A stretch of DNA of 64,000 nt, from NCBI RefSeq assembly GCF_003932505.1, contig NZ_QZMU01000001.1, forward strand, positions 744,001 through 808,000, given 5' to 3'. The stretch is from Thiohalobacter thiocyanaticus. Its GTDB lineage: Bacteria; Pseudomonadota; Gammaproteobacteria; Thiohalobacterales; Thiohalobacteraceae. Positions within the stretch are counted from its first letter, which is position 1, and every line of letters starts with the position of its first letter. The notes under the pieces are model-generated. The model was not told the origin of the DNA. It worked only from the letters and a program-made list of their open reading frames with translations, and made no database searches. Positions 1 through 12,003 of this stretch are shown here, in pieces. A program made the translations under genes and the position numbers.

Positions 1-2936
1 CGCTCCAGAGGGATAGGTGATTTCTGCCAGCCGCCCCGCGCGATCATAGCTGTAGGCCAGGCCCTGTGACTCAGCCACCTCGCCAAAGGCGGTATAGCTG
101 TACTCCACCACGCTGCTTCCACGCGTCACCCGGCACAGCAAACCCTGCCCGTTGGAGCAGGTGTCGTAGACATAGCTGACGTCGCTCTCCGCGCCGGGGC
201 CGTCGATGGCGGTGAGGCGGTTCAGGGCATCGTAGCTGTAGGTGAATACCTGGCCCTTGGCATCGGCTTTCTCGATCCGATTACCGGCGGCATCGTAACG
301 GAAGGTGGTCGTGCCAGTGTCGGGGCTGGCCTGACTGATCAGATTCCCCAGATCGTCGTAGGCATAGGTGGTGGTGCCGTCGATAGGGTCGGTGACGGTG
401 GTCAGATTGTCCTGAGCATCGTAATCGTAGATGGTGGCGGCATCAGCGGTCGTCGGATCGCTGCCGCCGTCATCCTGAACGGTGTGAGTCAGGCGGCGCA
501 GGGCGTCATAGCTGTAATCGGTGACCGTGCCCCGGCCATCGGTCCGGCGGTTCAGGGTTCCATCCGGAGCATAGTCATAGTCGTCTGATTCGTTGGCCTG
601 GGTCGTGGTATCGAGCTGGTTGTAGATGTCGAAGGCCTGGGTGAGCTGCTTTTTCAGGGCCCCGGCATTGTCGTAGATTTTCTCAGCCTCGCGATTGCCT
701 TCGGTGTCCAGGGTGTACTCGATGTAATTGCCCAGTCCATCGGTGATCCGGACCAGGCGGCGGGCATCATCGTAGCCGAAGCTGAGCACGGTGGCCTCGG
801 GAGCGCCATCAGCCTGGGTGATGGTCTCGACCTCACCGGTGGGCAGGTAGGTCCAGCGGGTAGTGCGAGTCTTACCGGTATAGGTGTCGGTCTCGGTGCG
901 GGTGTGGAGTCGGTCGTTGCCGATGTAGTAAGTGAAGCCAAGCTGCAGGCCGTTGGGACGGGTTTCCGAGGCCACTTTGCCGGTGGCAGTGTACTGGATA
1001 TCGCGGCGGATCAGGACGCCGTGGGCGTTTTCGATCTCCTTCAGGCGGCCGCGATTGTTGCCATAGGCCGGATCGTTGGGGTAGTAGCGATAATGCGTGA
1101 CATCGCTGACGTCGGTGCGCGGGCCGTCGATCAGGCTTAGCTGGTGCAGGGGGCCGTTGTACTCGTAGCGGGTGGTGCGGGTGACCGGGTTGCCGTCGGG
1201 ATCAAAACCATTGACCGTCTCGGTGAGGCGGTTGCCCCAGTCGTCGTAGGTACGGCTGGTGATTTTCTGCGCGCTTGAGTAGACCGAAGGTTCGCGGATT
1301 TCTGTGATCTTGTTGTAGAAGCGCGGATCGTAGTCATATTCGATACGACGTTCTTCGGGTGTGCCGACGGCTTCGACCTTGTAGCCGTACTGACCTTTGG
1401 CGTCGTAGTCGCCGTACTGGGTGGTGAGACCGTTTTCGGTCTTGGACAACAGGTTGTTGTTGGCGGAGTCGTAGGTATAACTGGTGTCCCCGCCGTTGGC
1501 GCAGGCGCTGCAGCCGGGGCCGCTGATGCCGGTGACAAGCGCGGTGCCCAGGTTGACGTCGGTGGTGTAGGTGGTGGTCTGGCCGCGGGAGTTGGTGACG
1601 GTGCGGGTACCGGTGGTGTCGTCGTAAGTGATATCGACCCGTTGGGCGTTGCCGGCGTGGTAGCTGGCCTTGGCGCGGCCATCGGTGTAGTACTCGTAGG
1701 TGGCGTAGCGGATGCCGCGTTCGTCGGTAATCCCGGTTAGTACGTGGGGCATGCCAGCATGTTCATAATGAAATTGTTTGACGTTTCCGTCCGGAAGGGA
1801 TACATACTCCAAATTATTGCTGACGTCATATGAAAGGCCCCATGCTCTTCCGGAATGGTCTAATATCTGATATACTAGACCTTCTACACCATAATAAATA
1901 TTGATGTACTGCCCATATTTATTGGTTAGGCTTTCCAGCCTATTATCCGGGTCATACCCGAAAGTCAATATCAATTGATCATTGCGCATGACTTCCGTTA
2001 TCCGACCGTCCAGTGTGTAATTTTCTTCCCAACCATTTCCAGTTAAAGTCCATCCCGTCTGGCTATTATTGCCCTCATACACTTCAGATAATACGTACTG
2101 CAGATCCGGATCAGCCACCCACACTTCAGATACATTGATAAAGACTATCTCCTGGCCGTTCGGTCGTTTCGCAATCACCTGACTTTCACGCATATTGACG
2201 TCTAACGAACGGTATGAACCCAAACTACCAAGCTGACCCATCCCATGGGCAACCTCTGAACCCGGGATACCCGAGTGTATATACATTAATTCTATGTCTT
2301 CGCCCACTGTACCAAGATAGACGCTGGAAAACTTGTTGCCTGTAGCCATAGCCACCGGGTTGCCTGCTGTCGGGCAACCGTTGGGCGCGTTCTTTGGATT
2401 TGCTACACATAGACCCGATTCTGAATCATAGACTTGACCGTCTACACACGGATTCGCCAAGCAAGCCTCATAAATCGCTTGGCCATAAGGAAAATCAAAA
2501 GATTTGGTAGGATTTGGATTGGAATCCCACCATGATTTGTTATTACTATTGTCAAACACATATCCGTTTCCACAAACGATCCTTACTGTTGGAACCTCAG
2601 AACTCCCTATTGTCGATTGGACATCATAGACATCCAAAAAGAGCAGCCCTTCCCCATTCTGCGCCTTTAGTTGACTGGAAATAAAACTGGACGCCAAATA
2701 TTCACCACCATCACCAGAAAGGCTATTCAGAACATTAAAAAGCTTCTCAATCGCCAGTTCTGACTGGCTCGGTCGGTACCATTCCGTTATAGGCGTTTCA
2801 GATGTAGTTGTTTCATCAAGCGAAAAAACCGACCTAGTATTGATTGAGGTATCGGCAAACGAATAACCAAAAAAGACCACTTGAACGGCGGCGGCAGCGA
2901 AATATCTTACACATAAGGGGATGGGGAAATTTTCAT
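1..2936 (-). CDS. RHS/YD-repeat protein, 5' part (runs off left edge)
   Basis: The minus frame is open without a stop from the left edge to position 3120. The part from about 1750 down to 1 encodes tandem YD repeats such as YSYDALNRL and YAYDDLGNL, typical of large surface or secreted RHS proteins. Upstream lies the hallmark segment GNPVAMATGNKF, near 2290-2355, and a Cys-containing region (EACLANPCVDGQVYD). The N-terminal third is clearly AT-richer than the repeat core. A hydrophobic signal-like stretch (RYFAAAAVQVVFFGYSFA) ends near 2850. The natural start for it, ATG at 2936, is one base out of frame, so either one base is missing near 2923-2930 or translation starts at GTG 2880 (or GTG 3081). 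The C-terminal tip, which would tell toxin from structural role, is outside the window. Confidence 0.85.
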
Positions 2937-3016
2937 TGGTTCGGTTAGCGTAGCGTAACCCGACAGAGCCAGGACGTGAGTTTCGGATTGCGCCTTTTGG
3001 GCTAATCCGAGATACG
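2937..3016. repeat. Degenerate inverted repeat of the TCGGGTTAGCG family
   Basis: The left arm reads TCGGTTAGCGTAGCGTAACC and the right arm is a diverged copy ending GGGCTAATCCGAGATACG. Better copies of the same family lie near 21.4, 25.8, 29.9, 49.9 and 55.5 kb. It directly abuts the start of the RHS gene. Confidence 0.6.
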
Positions 3017-3283
3017 TAACGCAGGACAAAAACAAGTGAGCGTGATAAAGCGAAAGATGGCTTTATGATCGTAAAAATCACAGGCGCCTCTTTATTATCA
3101 ATTCTTATCGGTCGCCTAACTTAATCACGCCGCTAATCTTGTATCAACGGCAAAACCTCGACTTTTTCTGTAATCCAATGCTTACGAGAGCTTCGTGTCG
3201 GAGTATTTGCGTGGGACGGATAACAGGCCGGGACAGGGAATAAAGGCATGAGGCCCAGGAAGGAGTAACCATATAATTCGTAA

Positions 3284-3526
3284 TTATGAATTATTGTTCC
3301 GTTCAACCTTCTCCAGCACCTGACTCGGCCAGTCGCCGGAGCGGTAGTAGTCGAAGTGCGCCTGCATTTCCTCGAAAACGGCGTCGCGTTCGGCCTTGGT
3401 GGCGTACCAGTGCTCCCAGTGCCAGTCCTCGCCGAGCAGGTGTGGCAGGGCCATGGGATCACCTTCGGGGAGACGGCCGCGGATGCCGTATTTCTTGGTG
3501 GGATGATTCTGGTTGGTGGTGTTCAT
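3284..3526 (-). CDS. Conserved small hypothetical protein next to parC
   Basis: An 80-residue soluble protein, rich in charged and aromatic residues (EDWHWEHWYATKAERDAVFEEM), with no signal peptide or membrane segment. It follows parC on the same strand after a short hairpin and ends 203 bases before the upstream edge of the RHS region. I do not recognise a family and assign no function. The Trp/Tyr/Glu-rich, well-formed sequence and the downstream gene-like spacing favour a real gene over the overlapping plus-strand frames. Confidence 0.6.
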   Translation of the reverse strand: MNTTNQNHPTKKYGIRGRLPEGDPMALPHLLGEDWHWEHWYATKAERDAVFEEMQAHFDYYRSGDWPSQVLEKVERNNNS

Positions 3527-3549
3527 GATGCGTTCCCCCTCACCCTGTT

Positions 3550-3573
3550 CCTCTCCCCCTGAAGGGGGAGAGG
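3550..3573. terminator. Perfect hairpin after parC
   Basis: An 11-base stem, CCTCTCCCCCT / AGGGGGAGAGG, with a GA loop sits 7 bases after the parC stop. It has no clear T-run on the minus strand, so it may be a dispersed repeat used as a 3' end stabiliser rather than a strong intrinsic terminator. Confidence 0.45.
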
Positions 3574-3580
3574 GGAAGAG

Positions 3581-5833
3581 CTATTTTTCATCGGTGGTTA
3601 TACGGGTGACCTTCTGGAAGCCGCGGGGCAGCTTCTTGCCGCGCTGGCCGCGGTCACCAATGTATTCATCGAGCTCGGGTGGCTTGAGGCGCAGGTGGCG
3701 CTTGCCGGCCTCGACGATCAGCTCGGTCTTTGCCGGGATGCTGGCGATGCCGATCAGGTACTCCTCGCGGGCGGCGGCCTTCTTGGCCGGGATGCCGAGG
3801 ATCTTGTTGCCCTTGCCTCTTGCCATGCGCGGCAGGTCCTTGAACGGGAACACCAGCATCTGACCGGTGCTGTTGATGGTGGCCAGACGGTCGCTGTCGT
3901 AATCGGTTACCTGCACCGGCGGCAGCACCTTCGCGCCCTTGGGCAGATTGAGCACGGCCTTGCCGTTCTTGTTCTTCGCATACAGATCCTCCAGTTTCGC
4001 CACGAAGCCGTAGCCGGCGTCGCTGGCGATGAGGTATTCGTCGTTCGGGTCGCCCAGCATGAGGCCGGCGAAGGTGGCGCCGTCGGGCGGGTTGACGCGG
4101 CCGCTCAGGGGCTCGCCGTGGCCGCGGGCCGAGGGCAGGTTGTGTACCGGCAATGCATAGGTGCGGCCGGTGGAATCGAGGAACACGGCCAATTGATTGC
4201 TGCGGCCGCGGGCGCTGGCCAGATAGCCGTCGCCGGACTTGTAGGCCAGGGTGCTGGCGTCCACCTCATGGCCCTTGGCGGCGCGCACCCAGCCCTTCTC
4301 GGACAGGATGACGGTCATGGGCTCTGTCGGGATCAGCGCGGTCTCATCCAGGGCCTGGGCGGCCTCGCGCTCGACCAGGACGGAGCGGCGCTCATCGCCG
4401 TATTTCTCCACGTCCTCCTCGATCTCCTTGCGGATAAGGGTCTTCAGCCGGCGGGCCGAACCGAGGGTCTTCTCCAGCCAGTCCTTTTCCTCCTGGAGCG
4501 ACTTCTGCTCGTCGCGGATCTTCATCTCCTCCAGCCGGGCCAGTTGGCGCAGTTTGGTGTCGAGGATATAGTCCGCCTGCACCTCGCTGAGCTTGAACCG
4601 CTTCATCAGCACGGGTTTCGGTTCGTCCTCGCTGCGGATGATGGCGATGACCTCGTCGATGTTGAGGAAGGCGATCAGCAGGCCTTCCAGCAGGTGCAGG
4701 CGCTTGTCGACCTTGTCCAGGCGGTATTCCAGACGCCGGCGCACGGTGGCGGTGCGGAACTCCAGCCATTCACCCAGGATCTGCCTGAGGTGCTTGACCT
4801 GGGGTCGGCCGTCGTTGCCGATCATGTTCAGGTTGATGCGGTAGCTGCGCTCCAGATCGGTGGTGGCGAACAGGTGCGACATCAGGGCCTCGACATCGAC
4901 CCGGTTGGAACGCGGCACTATGACCAGGCGGGTGGGATTCTCGTGGTCGGACTCGTCGCGCAGGTCCTCCACCATGGGCAGCTTCTTGGCCTGCATCTGC
5001 TGGGCGATCTGTTCCAGGATGCGCGACCCGGCCACCTGGTGCGGCAATTCGGTGATGACGATGTCGCCCTGATCCAGCTCAAAGCGGGCCCGCACCCGCA
5101 GCGAACCGCTGCCGGTCTCGTAGGCCTTGCGCAGTTCCGCGCGCGGCGTGATGATCTCGCCGCCGGTGGGGAAGTCCGGCGCCAGCACGTCCTCGCACAA
5201 TTCGGCGAGCGTGGTTTTGGGCTTCTCCAGCAGCTTCACCGCCGCGGCGGCCACTTCGCGCAGGTTGTGCGGCGGGATGTCGGTGGCCATGCCCACGGCG
5301 ATGCCGGAGGCGCCGTTCAATAATATGTTCGGCAGCCGCGCCGGCAGCAGTGAGGGTTCGTCCAGGGTGCCGTCGAAGTTGGGCTCCCAGTCCACCGTGC
5401 CCTGCCCCAGCTCGCGCAGCAGCACCTCGGAATACGGCGCCAGCCGCGCCTCGGTGTAGCGCATGGCGGCGAAGGACTTGGGATCGTCCGGCGAGCCCCA
5501 GTTGCCCTGCCCGTCCACCAGCGGGTAGCGGTAGGAGAAGGACTGGGCCATCAGCACCATGGCCTCGTAGCAGGCGCTGTCGCCGTGGGGGTGGAACTTG
5601 CCCAGCACGTCGCCCACGGTGCGGGCCGACTTCTTGAACTTGGCGGTGGCAGACAGCCCCAGCTCGGACATGGCGTAGACGATGCGCCGCTGCACGGGCT
5701 TGAGGCCGTCGCCGATGTTGGGCAGGGCACGGTCGAGAATGACGTACATGGAATAGTCCAGGTAGGCCTTCTCGGTGAACTCCTTCAGCGGCAGGCGTTC
5801 AACGCCCTCGAAATTCAGTTCGTCGTTTTTCAT
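3581..5833 (-). CDS. parC: DNA topoisomerase IV subunit A
   Basis: 750 residues, normal for ParC, the breakage-reunion subunit that decatenates daughter chromosomes with ParE. The N-terminal winged-helix region has the family motif [12 protein letters not shown] and the catalytic tyrosine in [10 protein letters not shown]. The quinolone-resistance region [16 protein letters not shown] carries unsubstituted-looking residues. The C-terminal part holds beta-pinwheel blades and is of the short ParC type, without a GyrA box. parE lies upstream on the same strand, separated by a 305-base gap filled with nested inverted repeats, so co-transcription is possible but not assured. Confidence 0.97.
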   Translation of the reverse strand: MKNDELNFEGVERLPLKEFTEKAYLDYSMYVILDRALPNIGDGLKPVQRRIVYAMSELGLSATAKFKKSARTVGDVLGKFHPHGDSACYEAMVLMAQSFSYRYPLVDGQGNWGSPDDPKSFAAMRYTEARLAPYSEVLLRELGQGTVDWEPNFDGTLDEPSLLPARLPNILLNGASGIAVGMATDIPPHNLREVAAAAVKLLEKPKTTLAELCEDVLAPDFPTGGEIITPRAELRKAYETGSGSLRVRARFELDQGDIVITELPHQVAGSRILEQIAQQMQAKKLPMVEDLRDESDHENPTRLVIVPRSNRVDVEALMSHLFATTDLERSYRINLNMIGNDGRPQVKHLRQILGEWLEFRTATVRRRLEYRLDKVDKRLHLLEGLLIAFLNIDEVIAIIRSEDEPKPVLMKRFKLSEVQADYILDTKLRQLARLEEMKIRDEQKSLQEEKDWLEKTLGSARRLKTLIRKEIEEDVEKYGDERRSVLVEREAAQALDETALIPTEPMTVILSEKGWVRAAKGHEVDASTLAYKSGDGYLASARGRSNQLAVFLDSTGRTYALPVHNLPSARGHGEPLSGRVNPPDGATFAGLMLGDPNDEYLIASDAGYGFVAKLEDLYAKNKNGKAVLNLPKGAKVLPPVQVTDYDSDRLATINSTGQMLVFPFKDLPRMARGKGNKILGIPAKKAAAREEYLIGIASIPAKTELIVEAGKRHLRLKPPELDEYIGDRGQRGKKLPRGFQKVTRITTDEK

Positions 5834-5858
5834 AAGGATAGTCGTTTAATAAAATCGA

Positions 5859-6127
5859 TAGCCACGGAAAACACGGAAAGCACGGACATTAGTGAAATTG
5901 GGCCTGAGAATTCTTAAACATTTCCCGTCATTCCGGCGCAGGCCGGACAAAAGCGCGCAGCGCGTTGAACGCCCAAAGGGCGGCCCGTAGGGCGAGCGCA
6001 GCGAGTAATCCATTGACCACGGCGGTTTCTGGATTCCGGCCTGCGCCGGAATGACGGGCATCAAGTCGGGCGGAGTCTCGGCAGTTTTTGCCATTATATT
6101 GTCCGTGTTTTCCGTGTATTCCGTGGC
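5859..6127. repeat. Nested inverted repeats between parE and parC
   Basis: Outer arms GCCACGGAAAACACGGAAAG (from 5861) and their complement (6100-6127) enclose an inner pair: CGTCATTCCGGCGCAGGCCG at 5926 and its complement ending at 6056. Both families recur elsewhere in the window as separate elements. They fill the whole gap between parE and parC. Confidence 0.8.
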
Positions 6128-6138
6128 GCTCTTGATCT

Positions 6139-8031
<1,893 letters not shown>

Positions 8032-8055
8032 GGGAAAAGGATCAGTAAGGTCGGG

Positions 8056-8646
8056 TCAGGGATCATCGTAGAAACGCGGCGCACCGTAGCGGACCCGTTT
8101 GCGGATCTCGTCCACTGACAGGCTCCCCTCGGTCGGTTCGCAGAAATAGTGCTGATGGAGAAACCGCCGGTAGCGCGCGGTTCCGCCCGAGTTCAGGCCC
8201 TGCCAGTCGGCGCCGCGCATCCGCTGCCAGCTGTCGCCGCTGGTGGCGTAGGCGTAGGTCCTGTACTCGCCGGTCTCGCAGCGCAGGCCCTCGTAGAACA
8301 GGTTGCCGGCCCCGCCCGGGGACTGGATACGCAACAGGTAACGGATCACGCCGTCCTCGTCGACCCGAATGGAATCGGGATCGAGCTGGATCTCCAGCCG
8401 GGTATCCGGCAGCTGGGACGGCAGGGCGCGGAACTGCCCGGGATCGGGGAAGGCCGGCAGGCGGGTCTCCAGCTCCTGCCATTTATCATCATCGTCCGGT
8501 CCCACGTACTCGTGCTGGGGATAGACGTCCTCATCGACGGCCTGGGCCGGGGCGAGGCCGCCCGCCAGCAGCAGCGCCAACACAGCGGCGGCCGGGCGGG
8601 CAAGGGAGGGGAAGCGGGAACTGTTCACGGCGTCTCCGTTCGGCAT
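8056..8646 (-). CDS. CNP1-like secreted protein
   Basis: 196 residues with an N-terminal signal peptide (ARPAAAVLALLLAGGLAPAQA, cleavage after AQA near residue 35) and a globular periplasmic domain rich in Tyr, Asp and Arg. The core (RLEIQLDPDSIRVDEDG, RYLLRIQSPGGAGN, then YEGLRCETGEYRTYA) matches my memory of the CNP1-like uncharacterised family. Two Cys residues could form a disulfide. Function is unknown. It ends 24 bases before parE on the same strand and may be co-transcribed with it. Confidence 0.8.
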   Translation of the reverse strand: MPNGDAVNSSRFPSLARPAAAVLALLLAGGLAPAQAVDEDVYPQHEYVGPDDDDKWQELETRLPAFPDPGQFRALPSQLPDTRLEIQLDPDSIRVDEDGVIRYLLRIQSPGGAGNLFYEGLRCETGEYRTYAYATSGDSWQRMRGADWQGLNSGGTARYRRFLHQHYFCEPTEGSLSVDEIRKRVRYGAPRFYDDP

Positions 8647-8704
8647 GGTGGCGACATTGTACAGCCCCTGAAGCTGACAAGGCCACCACGCCGGGCGGCC
8701 GCCG

Positions 8705-9289
8705 TCAGTCCAGATCGGCGGCCAGGGACTCGACCACGGCCGACGGCAGCTCCACCTGATGGGGAAACTCAGGGTGGTCGATGCCGGCGCTCACACCGGC
8801 GCCCTTCCTGACGGCCTCGGCCATCTCCGGGGTGAGCTCGAAGCGCAGGAAATGCACCGAGGAGGTCTTCTCCTCGGTCTCGCGCTCCATGTCCTCGTCG
8901 GCAATGGCAAAGACCGCAGGATGTTCACCCACACGCACCCAGACCCTGTCCTCGACCCCGACCAGTTTCGCCAGCAGCTGCTTGCGCTCCTCGGGGTCCG
9001 GCACCTCGATCATGAAGGTGGCCTTCCAGTTGCTGCCGTCGGGGATCAGCGGGTTGTAGGCAGCCAGTTCGTCCTCGATGCCCGCGGCCTCGAAGATGCG
9101 TTCGGCCCGCAGCATCTCCTGGACCTGGTAGTGCATGGTCAGCCGGTCCTCGAAATAGAGGGTGGCGTTGGGGCCCAGCGGCAGCTTGCGGTTCTTCTTG
9201 TGCGCGAGCACCCTGGTGCGGAACTCGGGCCGGACCTCGGCGTACTGTTCCAGTGAGTAGAGATCGTCGCGGGTCAGCTTTTCCATCAT
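8705..9289 (-). CDS. DUF3501 family protein
   Basis: 194 residues, soluble, acidic, starting MMEKLTRDDLYSLEQYAEVR, which is typical of DUF3501. Conserved stretches include GPNATLYFEDRLTMHYQVQE and SVHFLRFELTPEM. The family has no known biochemical role but commonly sits beside a rubrerythrin and a GlpC/HdrD-like iron-sulfur protein, as here. The context suggests a role in peroxide or oxygen-stress electron transfer; that is inference from neighbours only. Confidence 0.85.
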   Translation of the reverse strand: MMEKLTRDDLYSLEQYAEVRPEFRTRVLAHKKNRKLPLGPNATLYFEDRLTMHYQVQEMLRAERIFEAAGIEDELAAYNPLIPDGSNWKATFMIEVPDPEERKQLLAKLVGVEDRVWVRVGEHPAVFAIADEDMERETEEKTSSVHFLRFELTPEMAEAVRKGAGVSAGIDHPEFPHQVELPSAVVESLAADLD

Positions 9290-9371
9290 GGTTACCTTCT
9301 GGATTCGGTTTGTTCAGGATTTGCGTTTGTTACACATCGGTCTGAAATATTGGCTACAACCCCGAAGCTAC

Positions 9372-9442
9372 CGTCATCCCCGCGTAGGCGGGGATCCAGT
9401 GGCCGCGGCGGTTCATGGATTCCCGCCTTCGCGGGAATGACG
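9372..9442. repeat. Inverted repeat, CGTCATTCCCGCG family
   Basis: Arms reading roughly CGTCATCCCCGCGTAGGCGG and its complement GATTCCCGCCTTCGCGGGAA face each other around a short centre. It lies between the DUF3501 and Fe-S protein genes. The same family occurs near 5.9, 21.5, 23.6, 25.9 and 27.2 kb. Confidence 0.8.
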
Positions 9443-9503
9443 GAAAAGGGAATAATCATAGGTTCCTTGGTTTATCCGTGGGTGATACACCTCCACGGTC
9501 AAT

Positions 9504-10847
9504 TCATGCACCCGGCAATCCATACGCCTTGCGCAGCAGGGTCAGCGGATGCTCCGGCCCCTGGCCCGACTGCAGGCCGTTCTCGATCTGGTGGCCGGCC
9601 ATGGGACAGTCGCTGCTGTAGTGGTCGGCCTCGGCCTGCTTCACCCGGTTGACCACGGGCCTGACAATCTTCATCGAGACCTCGTGGAACTCGGACTTCA
9701 CGGCATAGGTGCCGTCGTGGCCGGAGCAGCGCTCGATGGCCTGCACCTCGGTGTCGGGCACCAGTTGCAGTATATCGCGGGTCTTCAGGCCGATGTTCTG
9801 CACCCGCAGGTGGCAGGGCACCTGGTAGGCAATTTTACCCAGCGGCTGCTTGAAGTCGGTATCCAGCTTGTCGTGCTTGTGCCGCAGGGCCAGGTATTCG
9901 AACGGGTCGTAGATATTGTCGCGCACCTTCGCCACATCGGCATCGTCCGGGAACATCAGGGGCAGCTCCTGTTTGAACATCAGCACGCAGGAGGGCACCG
10001 GCGCCACGATGTCCCAGCCCTCGTCGATCAGCTTGACCAGCTGCGGGATGTTGGCGTCCTTCGCCTTCTCCACCGCCTCCAGATCGCCCAGTTCCAGCTT
10101 GGGCATGCCGCAGCACTGCTCCTTCTCCACCAGCCGCACCGGGATGCGGTTGTGCTCGAATACGGCGATCAGGTCCTCGCCCACGTCCGGCTCGTTGTAG
10201 TTGCCATAGCAGGTGGCGAACAGGGCAACCTTCCCACGGGTCGGGCCGGCCTCCTCCGCGCTGCTGTGCCGCGACTGATGTCCCTTCGCCCGCTTGCGCA
10301 GGGTGTCGCTGTGATACTCGGGCAGCAAGGCATCGGGATGCACGCCCAGGGTCTTGTCCAGCAGCTTGCGTGCCGCCGGCATTCTGTTGGCCTTGTTGAC
10401 CACACCGGAAACCACCGGGATGCCGGCCAGCCGGCCGACCAGGTCAGTGGAGGTGAGCAGCTTGTCGCGCGAGCGTGTCTTGCCCTGTTTGTACTTGACC
10501 GCCTTGGCCCGCAGCATCAGATGTGGAAAATCCACGTTCCATTCATGCGGCGGCACATAGGGACACTTGGTCATGAAGCACATGTCGCACAGGTAGCAGT
10601 GATCGACCACGTCCCAGTAGACCTTTTTCGGCACCCCGTCGAGCTCCATGGTGTCGGATTCGTCGATGGCGTCGAACAGGGTGGGAAAGGCGTTGCACAG
10701 GCTGAAGCAGCGGCGGCAGCCGTGGCAGATGTCGAACACCCGCTCCAGTTCGCTGAACAGGGCGGATTCGTCGTAGAAGGATTCCTCTTTCCAGCCCAGG
10801 GGATGGCGCTGCGGCGCCTCCAGGCTGCCTTCGCGTGGCGCGCTCAT
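9504..10847 (-). CDS. GlpC/HdrD-like (Fe-S)-binding oxidoreductase
   Basis: 447 residues. The N-terminal part has two ferredoxin-type cysteine clusters, [15 protein letters not shown] (about residues 40-54) and [18 protein letters not shown] (about 88-105), which would hold 4Fe-4S centres. The C-terminal part has two CCG-type segments, [12 protein letters not shown] and [14 protein letters not shown], of the heterodisulfide-reductase/GlpC kind. There is no membrane segment. It lies between rubrerythrin and DUF3501 on the same strand. The likely role is passing electrons to rubrerythrin or a related peroxide-reducing step. The true substrate cannot be read from sequence; glycerol-3-phosphate dehydrogenase subunit C is unlikely because GlpA/GlpB are absent. 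Confidence 0.85.
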   Translation of the reverse strand: MSAPREGSLEAPQRHPLGWKEESFYDESALFSELERVFDICHGCRRCFSLCNAFPTLFDAIDESDTMELDGVPKKVYWDVVDHCYLCDMCFMTKCPYVPPHEWNVDFPHLMLRAKAVKYKQGKTRSRDKLLTSTDLVGRLAGIPVVSGVVNKANRMPAARKLLDKTLGVHPDALLPEYHSDTLRKRAKGHQSRHSSAEEAGPTRGKVALFATCYGNYNEPDVGEDLIAVFEHNRIPVRLVEKEQCCGMPKLELGDLEAVEKAKDANIPQLVKLIDEGWDIVAPVPSCVLMFKQELPLMFPDDADVAKVRDNIYDPFEYLALRHKHDKLDTDFKQPLGKIAYQVPCHLRVQNIGLKTRDILQLVPDTEVQAIERCSGHDGTYAVKSEFHEVSMKIVRPVVNRVKQAEADHYSSDCPMAGHQIENGLQSGQGPEHPLTLLRKAYGLPGA

Positions 10848-10871
10848 ACTGCTGCTCCTGTCAATCCGGGA

Positions 10872-10899
10872 ACAAAAAGGGGCCGGATTATCCGGCCCC
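10872..10899 (-). terminator. Intrinsic terminator after rubrerythrin
   Basis: On the minus strand a 9-base stem GGGGCCGGA / TCCGGCCCC with a 3-base loop is followed by TTTTTGTT. It lies between the rubrerythrin stop and the Fe-S protein start, so it should end or attenuate the rubrerythrin transcript. Confidence 0.8.
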
Positions 10900-10929
10900 G
10901 CTTCAGTGCTTCAGCCGAGGCCGGCAACC

Positions 10930-11349
10930 TCAGTCGTCGAGGTTGTCCAGCGCCTTCTGGAAGCGGTTGGCGTGTGAGCGCTCGGCCTTGGCCAGGGTCT
11001 CGAACCAGTCGGCGACCTCGTCGAAGCCCTCGTCGCGCGCATCCTTGGCCATGCCGGGGTACATGTCGGTGTACTCGTGGGTTTCGCCGGCAATGGCCGC
11101 CTTGAGGTTGTCCGCCGTGCCGCCGATGGGCAGGCCGGTGGCCGGATCGCCGACGGCTTCCAGGTACTCCAAGTGACCGTGCGCGTGGCCGGTCTCGCCT
11201 TCGGCGGTGGAGCGGAACACGGCGGCGACGTCGTTGTAGCCCTCGACGTCCGCCTTGGAGGCGAAATACAGATAACGACGGTTAGCCTGGGACTCGCCGG
11301 AGAAGGCGTCCTTCAGTGCCTGTTCGGTCTTGGTGCCTTTCAGTTCCAT
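10930..11349 (-). CDS. Rubrerythrin (diiron domain only)
   Basis: 139 residues covering only the four-helix ferritin-like diiron domain. Metal-binding Glu/His sets are visible in [47 protein letters not shown] and [12 protein letters not shown]. The C-terminal rubredoxin-like zinc or iron domain of classical rubrerythrin is missing, so electrons must come from a partner, perhaps the Fe-S protein next door. The family reduces peroxides. A strong ribosome site AGGAGG lies 8 bases before ATG, and a perfect palindrome lies 41 bases before the start. Confidence 0.95.
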   Translation of the reverse strand: MELKGTKTEQALKDAFSGESQANRRYLYFASKADVEGYNDVAAVFRSTAEGETGHAHGHLEYLEAVGDPATGLPIGGTADNLKAAIAGETHEYTDMYPGMAKDARDEGFDEVADWFETLAKAERSHANRFQKALDNLDD

Positions 11350-11389
11350 AATGACTTCCTCCTGTTCAGGGTTATAGCAGTTGCCGCAA

Positions 11390-11408
11390 ATTTAGACTCT
11401 GTCTAAAT
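11390..11408. promoter_or_regulatory. Palindromic operator upstream of rubrerythrin
   Basis: A perfect 8+3+8 palindrome, ATTTAGAC-TCT-GTCTAAAT, lies 41-59 bases upstream of the rubrerythrin ATG, with a possible -10 (TATAAC) between them. Read as a 7-1-7 motif it resembles Fur-family (PerR-like) boxes, which would suit a peroxide-defence gene. The regulator is inferred, not seen. Confidence 0.65.
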
Positions 11409-11681
11409 GTGGAGAGACTTTAATCCAATTCCCAGCCGGGAGTCAAGCCGAAGTGTAGTGGACGGGATGAGGAAGAACAGGTGACAGCGCGGTAAAGGGG
11501 GGAAGGAAGCAAGTCCTTGTCCTCGTTCGGATTCCGGTCAATATCCGGCCTGTGCCGGATTGACCTGCCCTACTCCGGAAAATCCGATCCGGACCGGGCG
11601 TCCGGCTGTCAGGCAGACTGCCAGGTTACCGGTAGTTCGAGACAGGACAGATTCTGCCGCTCCTGCGACAGATCCACACGC

Positions 11682-11782
11682 GTAAACGGGGTCCGTAAAC
11701 GGGGTCACGTAAACGGGGTCAGCGTAAACGGGGTCAGGTCTTGCAATCAAACATTCGCTTGTCGCATTGCAAGACCTGACCC
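11682..11782. repeat. GTAAACGGGGTC repeats plus long hairpin (copy 1)
   Basis: Four direct copies of GTAAACGGGGTC start at 11682, 11695, 11709 and 11724. The last runs into a hairpin with 17-base perfect arms: GGGTCAGGTCTTGCAAT (11731-11747) and its complement (11766-11782), separated by 18 bases. This resembles REP/BIME units mobilised by REP-associated tyrosine transposases, but no such gene is in the window. Confidence 0.85.
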
Positions 11783-11787
11783 TTATG

Positions 11788-12003
11788 CTCTGCTTATGCT
11801 ATCCCAAGACCGACTTCTTGGCATTCAGATATTGCAATTAGCGTTGCTATCGCATCATCTGTTCGGCTTTTCTTGATCAAGTAGTTTAAGTGGTTAAATG
11901 AATTTGTTATCGCCGTATGCAGCGCCTGATCTTGTTGGGATGGTGATTTCCATAACAAAAACGGATCAACATAAAGAGGAACATGTCTTCGTCAAAGAAT
12001 TGC
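11788..12003. other. Spacer between the two hairpin copies
   Basis: About 215 AT-rich bases with no recognisable gene. A 53-codon plus-strand frame (11898-12059) runs into the second hairpin but resembles nothing I know. Confidence 0.4.

Noticed and set aside
3695..5323. Long plus-strand frame opposite parC (542 codons)
   Set aside because: It is the shadow of parC in high-GC DNA and its protein has no recognisable domain. Similar shadows lie opposite parE (6475-8118), the Fe-S protein (9549-11105) and purL (39090-41399).
11517..11876. 119-codon frame across the repeat region
   Set aside because: It runs through the GTAAACGGGGTC repeats and the hairpin; low-complexity content and no family.
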